Assembly (NCBI GenBank): GCA_017882685.1 | Contig: JADGPA010000140.1 | Location: 1 to 54,790 of the forward strand | Length of the DNA: 54,790 nucleotides | Direction of reading: 5' to 3' | Origin: Propionibacteriaceae bacterium | GTDB lineage: Bacteria > Actinomycetota > Actinomycetes > Propionibacteriales > Propionibacteriaceae | Part shown: in pieces, positions 24,119-31,758 of the stretch | Numbering within the stretch: the stretch's first letter is position 1 | Layout: each line of letters opens with the position of its first letter | The notes under the pieces: generated by a model | Seen by the model: the letters and a program-made list of their open reading frames with translations, nothing else | Databases searched by the model: none | What the model was told of the DNA's origin: nothing | Made by a program: the position numbers and the translations under genes

Positions 24119-24970
24119 CTATCGGTCTCCCCGATCCTCCGGCGGGGCCCAGATCTCGTGGTCGGCAGGGACGGTGGCCTCAGGAGGCGGCTCGGCCTGG
24201 GCCGGCGGGCGCGCCGCTGCAGCGACCGTGCCCGGTTCTGGCGGGGCGAACAGCGCCTCGTAGTCGGCGTCACGCACCGGGTCCCTGGGGCCCACCTCGG
24301 GCGGGACGGTGGGGTTGGGCGGCGTCATCGCCGCAGCTTCGGGCGTTGTCGCATCGGTGGGCAGCTGCTCTGCGTCCACCTGGAGGGTCGTGCTCAGGTG
24401 CCGGTGCCTGCGCACGAGCAGGAGGACCGCCACAGTGAGCGCCACTCCCCCGGCGAAGCCCGCGACCAGCGCCATCACCCACCACTCGGGACCGACGTGG
24501 GAGAGGGCGACCACCCGTGAGTTGTCGGGGCTGGCGGCTATCGAGCTTTGGGTCAGCTCGACGCTGTTGCCGGAAACCGTGGTGCCACCGCCTTCCAGCA
24601 CCTTTCCGGGGAAGGTGATGTCGACCTTGGTCGGCATGTAGTCGTACTGCTGGGGCATCGCCAGGTCGAGCGTCACGTACTCGCCCGTCTGGCTCAGCTG
24701 GATCCCGAAGTCCTTCAACGAGTCGAGGTCGATCGTGCCCTGGGCGCGGCAGGTCTGGTTGCCGTCGGATTCAGGGCTGCCCTTGATCACGAGCCCGGCG
24801 TACCTGGTGAGCCCGAGGCAGTCGACCTCTGCCTCGGCGAAGACGAGATTGGCCTCGGCCTCGGTCCCCGACCGCACGTCCACGGTGCCATGGACCTCGC
24901 ATCCGGAAAGGAGCAGTGCGAGCAGGGCGGCGGCGGTGCAGCCGGCGATCCGCTGCCAGGGGCCAAGCAT
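24119..24970 (-). CDS. LppM-like lipoprotein with C-terminal membrane segment (copy A)
   Basis: The 283-residue protein starts with a lipoprotein signal (LLALLLSGCEVHG, lipid-bearing Cys24). The LppM-type domain follows: GTVDVRSGTEAEANLVFAEA, CLGLTRYAGLVIKG, MPTKVDITFPGKVLEGGG and TVSGNSVELTQSSI. A single membrane segment (WWVMALVAGFAGGVALTVAV) and a cytoplasmic Pro/Ala-rich tail complete it. It is paralogous to the neighbouring gene. The mycobacterial LppM affects phagosome trafficking; here the role is unknown. The TAGGAT hexamer six bases before its ATG begins at the TAG stop of the upstream copy. Confidence 0.78.
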   Translation of the reverse strand: MLGPWQRIAGCTAAALLALLLSGCEVHGTVDVRSGTEAEANLVFAEAEVDCLGLTRYAGLVIKGSPESDGNQTCRAQGTIDLDSLKDFGIQLSQTGEYVTLDLAMPQQYDYMPTKVDITFPGKVLEGGGTTVSGNSVELTQSSIAASPDNSRVVALSHVGPEWWVMALVAGFAGGVALTVAVLLLVRRHRHLSTTLQVDAEQLPTDATTPEAAAMTPPNPTVPPEVGPRDPVRDADYEALFAPPEPGTVAAAARPPAQAEPPPEATVPADHEIWAPPEDRGDR

Positions 24971-24976
24971 GGGCCG

Positions 24977-24982
24977 ATCCTA
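24977..24982 (-). promoter_or_regulatory. -10 hexamer TAGGAT of LppM copy A, overlapping a stop codon
   Basis: TAGGAT, six bases, then the ATG at 24970. The first three bases are the TAG stop of copy B (24980-24982), so the termination codon and promoter share the same bases. Confidence 0.5.
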
Positions 24983-25882
24983 GCCAGCCCGCTGGTCCCC
25001 GGAGGGATCGGGAGGCCGTGCCCAGGCCGAGAGCTGCAGCGGGTGTGCAGATCGGGCTCCGTGCGGCTCTTCACTGTTCCTCCGGGTCCCGTTCACGGCC
25101 TTCCCTTTCGTCGCTTCGCTCAGGCCGGGTGGCCGTGCGAGCCAGGAGGTGTCTTCAGGAGCCGGTCGCGGTGGCCCCGCGCTGGAAGCAGGAACCGGCT
25201 CAACCGGAGCGACGACGGTGAGCGGCGCACGGACGATGCCCGCGGCTTCGGCGTCCGCATCGGGGAAGGAGAGGTCGTCCAAGGGCGCCAGTGGATCGCG
25301 ACGGGGTCGACGCACCAGCGCTACCACGAGGCCGACGATGAGCGTGAGCACGATCCCGGCACCGGTGCCGGCCAGCGCGGCGACCATCCACTGGGGCGGG
25401 CCCGGGCTGCGCAGCCCCACCGCGTGCAGCCCACTGCCCTGGGTGAGCGCGCCGAGGTCGGTGATCCGCACCACATTGTCCGAGACGACACCCCGGGAGG
25501 CATCCATCACCTTGCCAGGGAACCGGACGTTGATGTCGGCTGCCGGCCAGCTGTCGAGTCCGCCGGAGAGGTTGGCCTGCAGCACGAGGTATTCGGCCGC
25601 CGGGGAGATGGTGATGCCGAACGGGCTGAAGTAGGTGGCCTGGGTCTCGCCGGTGACGTGGCATACCTGATCGCCGTACTGATCGATGGTGGTGGTGACC
25701 GTCAGCTTCAGCGCGTCGGCGCCGTGCGGGCAGTTGACGTCCGCCCCGGTGACGGTCAGGTCGACGGCGACGCGTTCCTCGGACAGCACGTCGAACGTGC
25801 CCTGGGCGTGGCAGCCGGTCAGCAGCGCCCCGGCAAGAGCCAGCCCGAGGCCGGCCACAGCACGGTGCCACCGGGCGTTCAT
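24980..25882 (-). CDS. LppM-like lipoprotein with membrane segment (copy B)
   Basis: The 300-residue protein has a lipoprotein signal (LGLALAGALLTGCHAQG). Its domain is parallel to copy A: GTFDVLSEERVAVDLTVTGA, CPHGADALKLTVTTTI, PAADINVRFPGKVMDASRG and VVSDNVVRITDLGALTQG. A membrane segment (WMVAALAGTGAGIVLTLIVG) and a proline-rich cytoplasmic tail follow. Overall identity with copy A is modest but the order of elements is the same, so they arose by an old tandem duplication. A TAGGAT hexamer six bases before its ATG matches that of copy A. The function is unknown. Confidence 0.78.
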   Translation of the reverse strand: MNARWHRAVAGLGLALAGALLTGCHAQGTFDVLSEERVAVDLTVTGADVNCPHGADALKLTVTTTIDQYGDQVCHVTGETQATYFSPFGITISPAAEYLVLQANLSGGLDSWPAADINVRFPGKVMDASRGVVSDNVVRITDLGALTQGSGLHAVGLRSPGPPQWMVAALAGTGAGIVLTLIVGLVVALVRRPRRDPLAPLDDLSFPDADAEAAGIVRAPLTVVAPVEPVPASSAGPPRPAPEDTSWLARPPGLSEATKGKAVNGTRRNSEEPHGARSAHPLQLSAWARPPDPSGDQRAG

Positions 25883-25888
25883 GCACAG

Positions 25889-25894
25889 ATCCTA
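25889..25894 (-). promoter_or_regulatory. -10 hexamer TAGGAT of LppM copy B (leaderless type)
   Basis: TAGGAT, six bases, then the ATG at 25882 on the minus strand; no Shine-Dalgarno is present. It lies just after the rpmA terminator. Confidence 0.5.
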
Positions 25895-25909
25895 GGTGGG
25901 CCCGAAAAG

Positions 25910-25938
25910 CAGAAAGGCGGCCCGAGGGCCGCCTTCTG
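25910..25938 (-). terminator. Rho-independent terminator of rplU-rpmA
   Basis: A GC-rich hairpin of 9-10 base pairs (AAGGCGGCC / GGCCGCCTT) with a four-base loop is followed on the minus strand by TTCTGCTTTT. It lies 12 bases after the rpmA stop and ends the ribosomal operon before the lipoprotein genes. Confidence 0.82.
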
Positions 25939-25950
25939 TGAAACTGTTGC

Positions 25951-26211
25951 CTACTCGGCAGCCTCGATCGCGATGTTCACCACACGGCGACCGCGGCGGG
26001 TGCCGAACTCGACCTTGCCCGCGCGCAGCGCGAACAGGGTGTCGTCACCACCACGACCAACGCCCTGGCCAGGGTGGAAGTGGGTGCCACGCTGGCGAAC
26101 GATGATCTCGCCGGCGTTGACCTGCTGGCCGCCGAAACGCTTCACGCCGAGGCGCTGCGAATTCGAGTCGCGGCCGTTACGGGAGGCTGATGCGCCCTTC
26201 TTGTGTGCCAT
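25951..26211 (-). CDS. rpmA: 50S ribosomal protein bL27
   Basis: The 86-residue protein [20 protein letters not shown] continues with [20 protein letters not shown] and [20 protein letters not shown], an unmistakable L27. Its N-terminus reaches the peptidyl-transferase centre. The N-terminal cleavage motif found in Firmicutes is absent, as usual in actinobacteria. It follows rplU by 9 bases in the same operon and ends at a clear terminator. Confidence 0.98.
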   Translation of the reverse strand: MAHKKGASASRNGRDSNSQRLGVKRFGGQQVNAGEIIVRQRGTHFHPGQGVGRGGDDTLFALRAGKVEFGTRRGRRVVNIAIEAAE

Positions 26212-26220
26212 GTCCTTGCC

Positions 26221-26529
26221 TCAGCTCTCGATCCCGGTGACCTTGACCTGGGTGTAGCGCTGGCGATGGCCCATGCGCTTCCGGTAGCCGGTCTTGTTCT
26301 TGTACTTCAGGATGTGGATCTTGGGACCCTTGGTCTCTGCGATCACCTCAGCGGTGACGCTGACCTTTCCGAGCCCCTTGGCGTCGGCTGTGATCTTCTC
26401 GCCGTCGACAAGAAGCAGCGGGGTGAGGGCGACGCTGCCGCCAGCCTTCACCTCTACCTTGTCGATCTCAAGGATGTCGCCAACAGCAACCTTGTGCTGG
26501 CGGCCACCACTGCGCACGATCGCGTACAC
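26221..26529 (-). CDS. rplU: 50S ribosomal protein bL21
   Basis: The 102-residue protein starts at a [21 protein letters not shown], with [20 protein letters not shown] and the [20 protein letters not shown] block that contacts 23S rRNA. An AGGAAG Shine-Dalgarno lies about 11 bases upstream. It forms the conserved rplU-rpmA operon. Confidence 0.98.
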   Translation of the reverse strand: MYAIVRSGGRQHKVAVGDILEIDKVEVKAGGSVALTPLLLVDGEKITADAKGLGKVSVTAEVIAETKGPKIHILKYKNKTGYRKRMGHRQRYTQVKVTGIES

Positions 26530-26947
26530 GCCCGACCCACTTCCTAAGTTCTATCCCGACAAGCGCACCAGACCCAAGAGGATGGTTCGCGCTCTAGTCA
26601 ATGCTTCCGACGGCGCAAAGCCTGCTCGATAGGCACCGAGGGTCAAGACTACGGGTCAGCGGTCAGGAGGGTCAAACCGGGGCGACGCGCACGCAGGGGC
26701 CGAACGGCCTCAGGTCGACAGCCGTTCGCGCCCGTGTGGTGACCGCCTCTGACCAGGTCCCTCTCCCGCGCTCCCGAAACGTGCCCTCGCCCCCGGAATT
26801 TCGGGAGCGTCGGCGTGTTCCGGGAGCGCGGAGGGTCGCTGTCGATTTCCGTGTAGCCGATGGGGCTGATGAGTGTGCCATCCACAGCTCACCGCCACGT
26901 CCGATTTCCGCTAGTCCCTGTACTGCCCTGCTGCCATGCTTGCCGGT
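26530..26947. other. Divergent intergenic region between rplU and the ada/alkA gene
   Basis: About 420 bases hold the leader and promoter of rplU (minus) and of the repair gene (plus). A TTGACT hexamer on the minus strand (26596-26601) could be a -35, but I see no good -10 at the right distance. The middle is taken by a long palindromic element (26767-26830). Open frames here give no known protein. Confidence 0.4.
26767..26830. repeat. Second palindromic element, related to 19395-19452
   Basis: The ends CGCGCTCCCG and CGGGAGCGCG are perfectly complementary. The arms remain complementary with several mismatches to a central AATT-like turn. The half-site CTCCCGAAA ... GCCCCCG is shared with the element at 19395-19452. 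No T tract is present. Confidence 0.7.
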
Positions 26948-28420
26948 ATGGACTTCGAGCAGCGCTATCGGGCGGTGTCAGCGAGGGACTCCCGCTTCGA
27001 CGGGGTGTTCGTGACAGCCGTCCGCAGCACCGGCATCTACTGCCGCCCGTCCTGCCCTGCCCGCACTCCCCTCACCCGCAACGTCGAGTTCTTCGCCACC
27101 AGCGCCGCGGCCCACGAAGCCGGCTACCGGGCATGCAAGCGTTGCCTGCCGGACGCCGTCCCCGGATCGCCGGAGTGGAACCTGCGCTCCGACGTGGCCG
27201 CGAGGGCCATGCGGCTGATCGCCGACGGCCTGGTCGAACGCGAGGGTGTGACCGGCCTGTCGACCAGGCTCGGCTACACGACCCGGCACCTGAACCGCCT
27301 GCTCAGCTCCGAACTCGGCGCCGGACCCCTGGCCCTGGCACGCGCCCACCGCGCCCAGACCGCCCGCCAGTTGCTGGTCGCCACCGACCTGCCCGTCAGC
27401 GAGATCGCCTTCGCCTCCGGCTTCGGCAGCATCCGGCAGTTCAACGACACGATCGCGGAGGTCTACGACCGCACGCCGTCCCAGCTGCGCGCCACGCGGC
27501 GCCACCCGTCACCGGTCGTGGGAGCGTCCACTCACGACCAGGCTGGCATCCGCCTGGTGCTGCCCGTTCGACAGCCGTTCGATGCGCCAGGAGTCTTCGG
27601 CTGGCTGGCTGCCCGGGCGGTGCCCGGTGTGGAGCTCGCCGGTGCGCAGTCCTACGCCCGGACGCTCCTGCTGCCCGGCGGCCCGGCCACCTTCGACGTC
27701 GAGCCCGAGGGCGAGCGGCTGCGCCTCACCGCGCGGCTGTCCTCGCTCGGCGACCTGCCCTCGCTGATCTGGCGCGTGCGCCGCCTCTTCGACCTGGACG
27801 CAGACCCGGTCGGCATCGACGAGGCACTCGGACGCGAGCCGGCTCTGGCCGCCACAGTCGCAGCCACCCCGGGCATCCGGCTGCCCGGCGCAGTGAACGT
27901 GCACGAGCTGTTGTTGCGGGCGATGGTGGGCCAGCAGATCTCGGTCGCTGCCGCCCGGACGCAACTGTCCCGGCTCGCCACCGCCGTCGGCACCCCGGTC
28001 GCCGGCGCTCCCGAAGGCCTCACCACCCTGTTTCCCACCACCGCCCAGGTCGCCGAGCACGGCAGGGAGGTGCTGACGGGGCCGCGGGCACGGATCGACA
28101 ACATCGTTGCCACTTGCGAGCTGCTGGGCTCCGGCGAACTCGACCTGGGCTACGCCGACGATCCGGTGGCCCAGCACGACCGTCTCGTCGCCGTCCGGGG
28201 CATCGGTGAGTGGACGGCCAACTACGTGGCCATGCGCGTACTCGGCCACCCCGACATCCTGCCCACGGGCGACGTGGCCCTGCGCACCGGTGCCCGCCGA
28301 CTCGGTCTTCCCGACCACCCCCGCGAACTCGCGGCCTGGGGCACGCACGTCGCCCCCTGGCGCTCCTACGCCAGCCTGCACCTGTGGCGAGCAAGCCTCG
28401 CCAGGATTGGAGAGAAATGA
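26948..28420 (+). CDS. Ada-AlkA fusion: methyl-sensing regulator and 3-methyladenine DNA glycosylase
   Basis: The 490-residue protein has four parts. A zinc-binding Ada-like domain comes first, with all four Cys at 32, 36, 63 and 66 ([24 protein letters not shown]); Cys32 matches the methyl-phosphotriester acceptor of E. coli Ada. An AraC-type helix-turn-helix follows ([40 protein letters not shown]). An AlkA N-terminal domain is next, then a helix-hairpin-helix glycosylase ([50 protein letters not shown] with catalytic Asp). It should sense methylated DNA, activate repair genes and excise alkylated bases. It overlaps ogt by four bases (ATGA). A second ATG at 26936 is possible. Confidence 0.93.
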   Translation: MDFEQRYRAVSARDSRFDGVFVTAVRSTGIYCRPSCPARTPLTRNVEFFATSAAAHEAGYRACKRCLPDAVPGSPEWNLRSDVAARAMRLIADGLVEREGVTGLSTRLGYTTRHLNRLLSSELGAGPLALARAHRAQTARQLLVATDLPVSEIAFASGFGSIRQFNDTIAEVYDRTPSQLRATRRHPSPVVGASTHDQAGIRLVLPVRQPFDAPGVFGWLAARAVPGVELAGAQSYARTLLLPGGPATFDVEPEGERLRLTARLSSLGDLPSLIWRVRRLFDLDADPVGIDEALGREPALAATVAATPGIRLPGAVNVHELLLRAMVGQQISVAAARTQLSRLATAVGTPVAGAPEGLTTLFPTTAQVAEHGREVLTGPRARIDNIVATCELLGSGELDLGYADDPVAQHDRLVAVRGIGEWTANYVAMRVLGHPDILPTGDVALRTGARRLGLPDHPRELAAWGTHVAPWRSYASLHLWRASLARIGEK

Positions 28421-28923
28421 AGCTGACCACCCTGGCCACCCCGGATGGACCGTTCACCCTGCTGGCCTCCGACGGCGTCGTGCTTGCCTCCGGCTGGACC
28501 GCCGATCCCGAAGCCGTTCTGGCACGGCTGCGCCCCGAACAGCGTCCGGCCGAGGTGTCGGTTGTCGACGCCCACGACCCTGACGTCTCCGGCCCGGCTG
28601 CGGCGGTGGGGGCCTACTACGCCGGTGACCTGGCTGCTGTGGACGCGGTTCCGGTTCAGCAGCAGGGCTCCGATTGGCGCCAGCGTGGCTGGCGGCGGCT
28701 CCGCGAAATCACCCCGGGAACACCGCTGAGCTATGCCGCCTTCGCCGGCGAGCTGGGCAACCCGGCAGCGGTCAGGGCCGCTGCGAGCATCTGCGCAACC
28801 AACGCTCCCGCCTTGTTCGTTCCCTGCCACCGGGTGCTGCGCAGCGACGGTAGCCTCGGCGGCTTCGCCTGGGGCGTGGAGGTCAAGCGCTCCCTGCTCG
28901 CCCGCGAGGCCTCACTCGGCTGA
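28417..28923 (+). CDS. ogt: Methylated-DNA-[protein]-cysteine S-methyltransferase
   Basis: The 168-residue protein contains the C-terminal methyltransferase domain: [39 protein letters not shown] with [16 protein letters not shown] following. The active Cys lies in the PCHRV motif. It removes methyl groups from O6-methylguanine and is consumed in doing so. The N-terminal part is a short RNase-H-like ATL domain. The ATGA overlap with the Ada/AlkA gene shows co-expression as an adaptive-response operon. The last 12 bases overlap the convergent hydrolase gene. Confidence 0.95.
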   Translation: MKLTTLATPDGPFTLLASDGVVLASGWTADPEAVLARLRPEQRPAEVSVVDAHDPDVSGPAAAVGAYYAGDLAAVDAVPVQQQGSDWRQRGWRRLREITPGTPLSYAAFAGELGNPAAVRAAASICATNAPALFVPCHRVLRSDGSLGGFAWGVEVKRSLLAREASLG

Positions 28924-29592
28924 GGGCACCGGATCCAGCGCGTCGGCGATGAAGGTGAGCACCGAGCCCACCAGCAACTGCTCGCGCTCGGCCACCCTCG
29001 CCGCCGGCAGGCCCTTCGCCGGCGCCAGCGAGTGCGTCGCGCCGGGGACGGGCACGATCCGCTCCCCCGCATAGCCGGCGTCGGCAAGGGCACGGGCGAC
29101 GTCGGACGGCGTCCCGAACGCGTCGCTGACACCCTGCAGCACCAGCGCGGGCCCGGCAGCGCCGACCAGCTCAGAGACCCGGCTCTTGGCCGGCTTTCCC
29201 GGGGGGTGCAGCGGGAACGACAGCAGCACCAGGCCTGCGTCGGCAGCGGAGAAGCAGCGGCATGCGCTCCGGGCGCCGGCACTGCGTCCACCGATGAACA
29301 AGACGACCCCCGGCCATAGGGCCCGCACCGCAGCCACAGCGGGCAGCCAGCAACGGTCGAGGCTCGCGGGCGGCCCGGCGACCTTGCGGCCGGCGACCAG
29401 CCAGGGCTGGCGGTAACGGGCGACGCTGATGCCAGAAGCGGGCAGCTCGCGCGCCAGCAGCGCCAGGTCCCACGCGTCCTCGCTGCCACCGGCGCCATGC
29501 CCAAGGATCAACGCCGCGATCGGCGTCGCGGCTTCGGCGATCACGAGCTCCCCTGGACCGTCCGGGGTGTCCACAGCCAGCTTGGTGCTCAT
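28912..29592 (-). CDS. Alpha/beta hydrolase of the KANL3/Tex30-like group
   Basis: The 226-residue protein contains [20 protein letters not shown] with the oxyanion-side [25 protein letters not shown], the nucleophile region [14 protein letters not shown] (Gly-x-Ser-x-Gly variant GRSAG), [18 protein letters not shown] and a late GATHSLAP with the expected His. These fit the KANL3/Tex30 alpha/beta hydrolase-like family found in bacteria and eukaryotes. The substrate is unknown. I start at the ATG beginning [13 protein letters not shown]; in-frame upstream codons lack family features. It converges with ogt and diverges from nadE. Confidence 0.85.
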   Translation of the reverse strand: MSTKLAVDTPDGPGELVIAEAATPIAALILGHGAGGSEDAWDLALLARELPASGISVARYRQPWLVAGRKVAGPPASLDRCWLPAVAAVRALWPGVVLFIGGRSAGARSACRCFSAADAGLVLLSFPLHPPGKPAKSRVSELVGAAGPALVLQGVSDAFGTPSDVARALADAGYAGERIVPVPGATHSLAPAKGLPAARVAEREQLLVGSVLTFIADALDPVPSAE

Positions 29593-29661
29593 GGGTCCAG
29601 TCTCACCGATCCTGGCCCGCAGCGTGGCATGCTGAGGCGACACCGCAGCAAGGGGCGCCGA

Positions 29662-31701
29662 ATGGACTTCTACAACCTCTACAGCCACGGGTTCGCCCGC
29701 GTGGCCGCGTGCACCTTCGGGATCCGGATGGTGCAGCCGATGGCAAACGCCGAGGCCGTCCTGGCCCAGGCAACCGAGTGCGCCGACGCGGGCGCGTGCG
29801 TTGCCGTCTTTCCCGAGCTCACCCTCACCGGCTACTCCATCGAGGACCTGCTCATGCAGGACACCGTCTTGTCAGCTGTCGAGGACGCCCTCGCCTGGCT
29901 GGTGCCGCAGACCGAGGGCCTTGGCTGCGTCGTGGTCGTCGGCGCCCCGCTGGTGAGCCTGAACCGCATCTACAACTGTGCTGTCGTGATCCACCGCGGA
30001 CGCGTGCTCGGCGTCGTGCCGAAGTCGTACCTGCCCACCTACCGCGAGTTCTACGAGCGCCGACAGATCGGTCCGGGCGACGATGTCACGGGCGAGATCC
30101 GTATCGCCGGTGAGGACGTCCCGTTCGGGGCGGACCTGTTGTTCGCCGCCGACGACGTGCCGGGCTTCGTGCTGAACGTCGAGATCTGCGAAGACATGTG
30201 GGTACCGATCCCGCCGAGTGCAGAGGCGGCCCTCGCCGGCGCGACCGTGATCGCCAACCTTTCCGGCAGCCCGATCACTGTTGCCAAGGCCGAGGAACGC
30301 AAGCTGCTGTGCGCATCGGGCTCTTCCCGGCTCATCACCGGCTATGTCTATTCCGCCGCCGGTGAGGGTGAGTCCTCCACCGACCTCTCCTGGGACGGCC
30401 AGACTCTTGTCTACGACACCGGGACGCTCCTGGCCGAGTCCGAGCGGTTCCCCTCGGGTCCGCGGGCCTCTATCGCCGACATCGACCTGGGCACGATCGT
30501 GCAGAACCGGTTGCGGATGGGCACCTTCGACGACAACCGCCGCACCCACGCCGAGCGCACGGGCGAGTACCGAACGGTGTCCTTCGAGCTGGTTCCTGCC
30601 ACCGGTGATCTCGGCCTGCGTCGACCGATGGCCCGCTTCCCGTTCGTCCCCGCCGACGCCACCCGGCTGGCCCAGGACTGCTACGAGGCCTACAACATCC
30701 AGGTCAGCGGGCTCGTGCAGCGGTTGAAGGCCATCGGTCAGCCCAGGATCGTCATCGGCGTCTCCGGCGGACTGGATTCCACCCACGCCCTGATCGTCGC
30801 CGCCCGTGCCATGGACAGGCTCGGCCGGCCGCGTACCGACATCCTCGCTTTCACCATGCCCGGCTTCGCCACGTCCGCGCACACCAAGAACAACGCCACC
30901 GCGCTGGCCACCTCACTCGGCGTGACCTTCGCGGAGCTCGACATCACCCAGACAGCCCGGCTGATGCTGGATGGGCTCGACCACCCGTTCGCCGACGGCG
31001 ACCCTGTTTACGACGTCACGTTCGAGAACGTCCAGGCCGGCCTGCGTACCGACTACCTGTTCCGGCTGGCCAACCAGCGCGGCGGTATCGTCCTTGGCAC
31101 TGGCGACCTGTCCGAGCTCGCGCTGGGCTGGTGCACCTACGGGGTCGGCGACCAGATGTCGCACTACAACGTGAACGGCGGAGTGCCGAAGACCCTGATG
31201 CAGCACCTCATTCGCTGGGTGATCACCTCCCAGCAGTTCGAGGACGCCGTGTCGACGACGCTGCAGGCGATCCTCGAGACGGAGATCACGCCGGAACTCG
31301 TCCCGGTTGGCGAGGGCGAGACGCCGCAGTCGACGCAGGCGGCGATCGGTCCGTACAGCCTGCAGGACTTCAACCTGTTCCACGTCCTGCGCCACGGCAT
31401 GAAGCCGTCGAAGATCGCATTCCTCGCCTGGCACGCCTGGCGGGACGCCGAGACCGGCGCCTGGCCGGAGGGCTTCCCGCACGACGAGCGGACGGCCTAC
31501 GACCTGGCTACCATCAAGAGCTGGCTGGCGGTGTTCTGCGAGAGGTTCTTCGGCTTTGCCCAGTTCAAGCGCTCCGCCCTGCCGAACGGACCGAAGGTGG
31601 TGCGCGGCGGGTCGCTGTCGCCGCGCGGTGACTGGCGGGCGCCGTCGGACACCTCCGCCGATCTGTGGCTGGCCGACCTGGACAACGTCCCCAACGATTG
31701 A
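29662..31701 (+). CDS. nadE: Glutamine-dependent NAD+ synthetase
   Basis: The 679-residue protein joins a nitrilase-type amidase domain to an NAD-synthetase domain. The amidase triad is visible as Glu52 ([10 protein letters not shown]), Lys121 ([15 protein letters not shown]) and Cys176 (NVEICEDMW), numbers that match the M. tuberculosis enzyme as I recall it. The synthetase has the P-loop [31 protein letters not shown] and [12 protein letters not shown]. It makes NAD from deamido-NAD, ATP and glutamine; nadD in this window supplies the substrate. AAGGGG precedes the ATG. In mycobacteria the gene lies near proB, so its place beside rne is a local rearrangement. It ends at a shared hairpin. 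Confidence 0.96.
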   Translation: MDFYNLYSHGFARVAACTFGIRMVQPMANAEAVLAQATECADAGACVAVFPELTLTGYSIEDLLMQDTVLSAVEDALAWLVPQTEGLGCVVVVGAPLVSLNRIYNCAVVIHRGRVLGVVPKSYLPTYREFYERRQIGPGDDVTGEIRIAGEDVPFGADLLFAADDVPGFVLNVEICEDMWVPIPPSAEAALAGATVIANLSGSPITVAKAEERKLLCASGSSRLITGYVYSAAGEGESSTDLSWDGQTLVYDTGTLLAESERFPSGPRASIADIDLGTIVQNRLRMGTFDDNRRTHAERTGEYRTVSFELVPATGDLGLRRPMARFPFVPADATRLAQDCYEAYNIQVSGLVQRLKAIGQPRIVIGVSGGLDSTHALIVAARAMDRLGRPRTDILAFTMPGFATSAHTKNNATALATSLGVTFAELDITQTARLMLDGLDHPFADGDPVYDVTFENVQAGLRTDYLFRLANQRGGIVLGTGDLSELALGWCTYGVGDQMSHYNVNGGVPKTLMQHLIRWVITSQQFEDAVSTTLQAILETEITPELVPVGEGETPQSTQAAIGPYSLQDFNLFHVLRHGMKPSKIAFLAWHAWRDAETGAWPEGFPHDERTAYDLATIKSWLAVFCERFFGFAQFKRSALPNGPKVVRGGSLSPRGDWRAPSDTSADLWLADLDNVPND

Positions 31702-31711
31702 ACTGAAGCAG

Positions 31712-31747
31712 ACGAGCCCGCCGGGACGTCGGTTCCGGCGGGCTCGT
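31712..31747. terminator. Bidirectional terminator between nadE and rne
   Basis: ACGAGCCCGCCGG (31712-31724) and CCGGCGGGCTCGT (31735-31747) form a perfect 13-base-pair stem with a 10-base loop. It lies between converging genes, so it can serve both. No long T tract is present on either side. Confidence 0.75.
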
Positions 31748-31758
31748 GCTCGTGCTGA

